Assembly (NCBI GenBank): GCA_012960505.1
Contig: DUBC01000008.1
Location: 62,001 to 126,000, forward strand
Direction: 5' to 3'
DNA: 64,000 bases
DNA from: Verrucomicrobiales bacterium
GTDB taxonomy: Bacteria > Verrucomicrobiota > Verrucomicrobiia > Verrucomicrobiales > DEV007
Shown here: one piece after another, positions 63,868 to 64,000 of the stretch
Position numbering within the stretch: position 1 is the stretch's first letter
Layout: each line of letters starts with the position of its first letter
Program-made: the position numbers and the translations under genes
Notes under the pieces: generated by a model
Told to the model about the DNA's origin: nothing
Seen by the model: only the letters and a program-made list of their open reading frames with translations
The model's database searches: none

Positions 63868-64000
63868 CTATTTTTTTGATCTTATTAGTCTCCTTGATCT
63901 AATACGTGGACACACTTCTTCTCCATCAGTTAATTCTTCATGCATTTCTTTCCCAACTTGAGCAGGAGACGGTCCAACCCATTCACTCGATCTCCCCTTA
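63868..64000 (-). CDS. 3' end of an unidentified gene, cut by the right edge
   Basis: Only the last 43 codons lie in the window. They read as open frame on the minus strand (KGRSSEWVGPSPAQVGKEMH ... EEVCPRIRSRRLIRSKK) to a TAG at 63868-63870. The composition and basic end look like real coding sequence. Too little is present for identification. Confidence 0.5.
   Translation of the reverse strand, partial: KGRSSEWVGPSPAQVGKEMHEELTDGEEVCPRIRSRRLIRSKK

Noticed and set aside
1-64000. CRISPR arrays, insertion sequences, integrases, prophage or defence-system genes
   Set aside because: No regularly spaced repeats, transposase motifs or known defence families were recognised anywhere in the window.

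Overview
The window looks like chromosome from a low-GC, Gram-negative member of the Planctomycetota-Verrucomicrobiota group, most likely Verrucomicrobiota. Support comes from family content: a PSCyt1/DUF1549/DUF1553 plus DUF1501 gene pair, a DUF6807 (PmoA-like) protein, and secreted proteins ending in a module of the type 'Y-x-(I/L)-x-x-S-(S/T)-(D/N)-L-x-x-W ... F-Y-R-(V/L)'. Outer-membrane biology is present (LptD, an LpxA remnant, a TonB-dependent receptor, ExbB/ExbD). The taxonomic call is inference from gene content; no 16S rRNA gene is in the window.

Layout. 1-3.1 kb: a penicillin-binding protein 2 gene cut by the left edge, then uvrC, both on the minus strand. 3.1-7.8 kb: exbB, exbD and a large periplasmic TPR protein, followed by a VC0807-like membrane protein. 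7.8-10 kb: a minus-strand group with a GlsB/YeaQ-like protein, a family 2 glycosyltransferase, a lipid kinase and a small conserved protein. 10.2-16 kb: polyprenyl diphosphate synthase, a clearly broken lpxA copy, lptD, rsmB and a possible micro-protein. 16-29.7 kb: an accessory-looking block of exported proteins (DUF6807, TonB-dependent receptor, AA10 lytic polysaccharide monooxygenase with CBM2, a 944-residue composite glycoside-hydrolase-like protein, the PSCyt1/DUF1501 pair, an esterase), ending at a tRNA-Arg(ACG) gene whose 3' end faces the block. 30-32.9 kb: a small winged-helix protein in AT-rich DNA, an M28 lipoprotein peptidase, parB without parA, and infA with a basic N-terminal extension. 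33-40.8 kb: avtA, mtnP, a degenerate subtilase-like secreted protein, topoisomerase IV subunit A and an MDR oxidoreductase. 41-44.5 kb: a complete four-gene ABC importer of the phosphonate/putative-selenate type. 44.6-51.2 kb: an M1 peptidase overlapping a DUF6702-like gene, an MsbA-like exporter and a GT39-like membrane protein. 51.2-55.8 kb: leuC-leuD, then a small ORF with a leaderless-looking promoter, a stand-alone MetE catalytic-domain protein and an UlaG-like metallo-hydrolase. 56-63.9 kb: secDF fusion, rpsU, a tightly packed heme operon (ccsA-like, hemA, hemC, cobA-hemD fusion), apt and the 3' end of one more gene.

Most of the window is ordinary core metabolism. The least ordinary parts are the multiply broken lpxA copy beside an intact lptD, the carbohydrate-targeting exported block next to tRNA-Arg, the composite 944-residue enzyme, the MetE-core/MBL pair with its palindrome-flanked leaderless small ORF, and a few small genes with unusual starts. 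No CRISPR array, insertion sequence, integrase or rRNA gene was seen.
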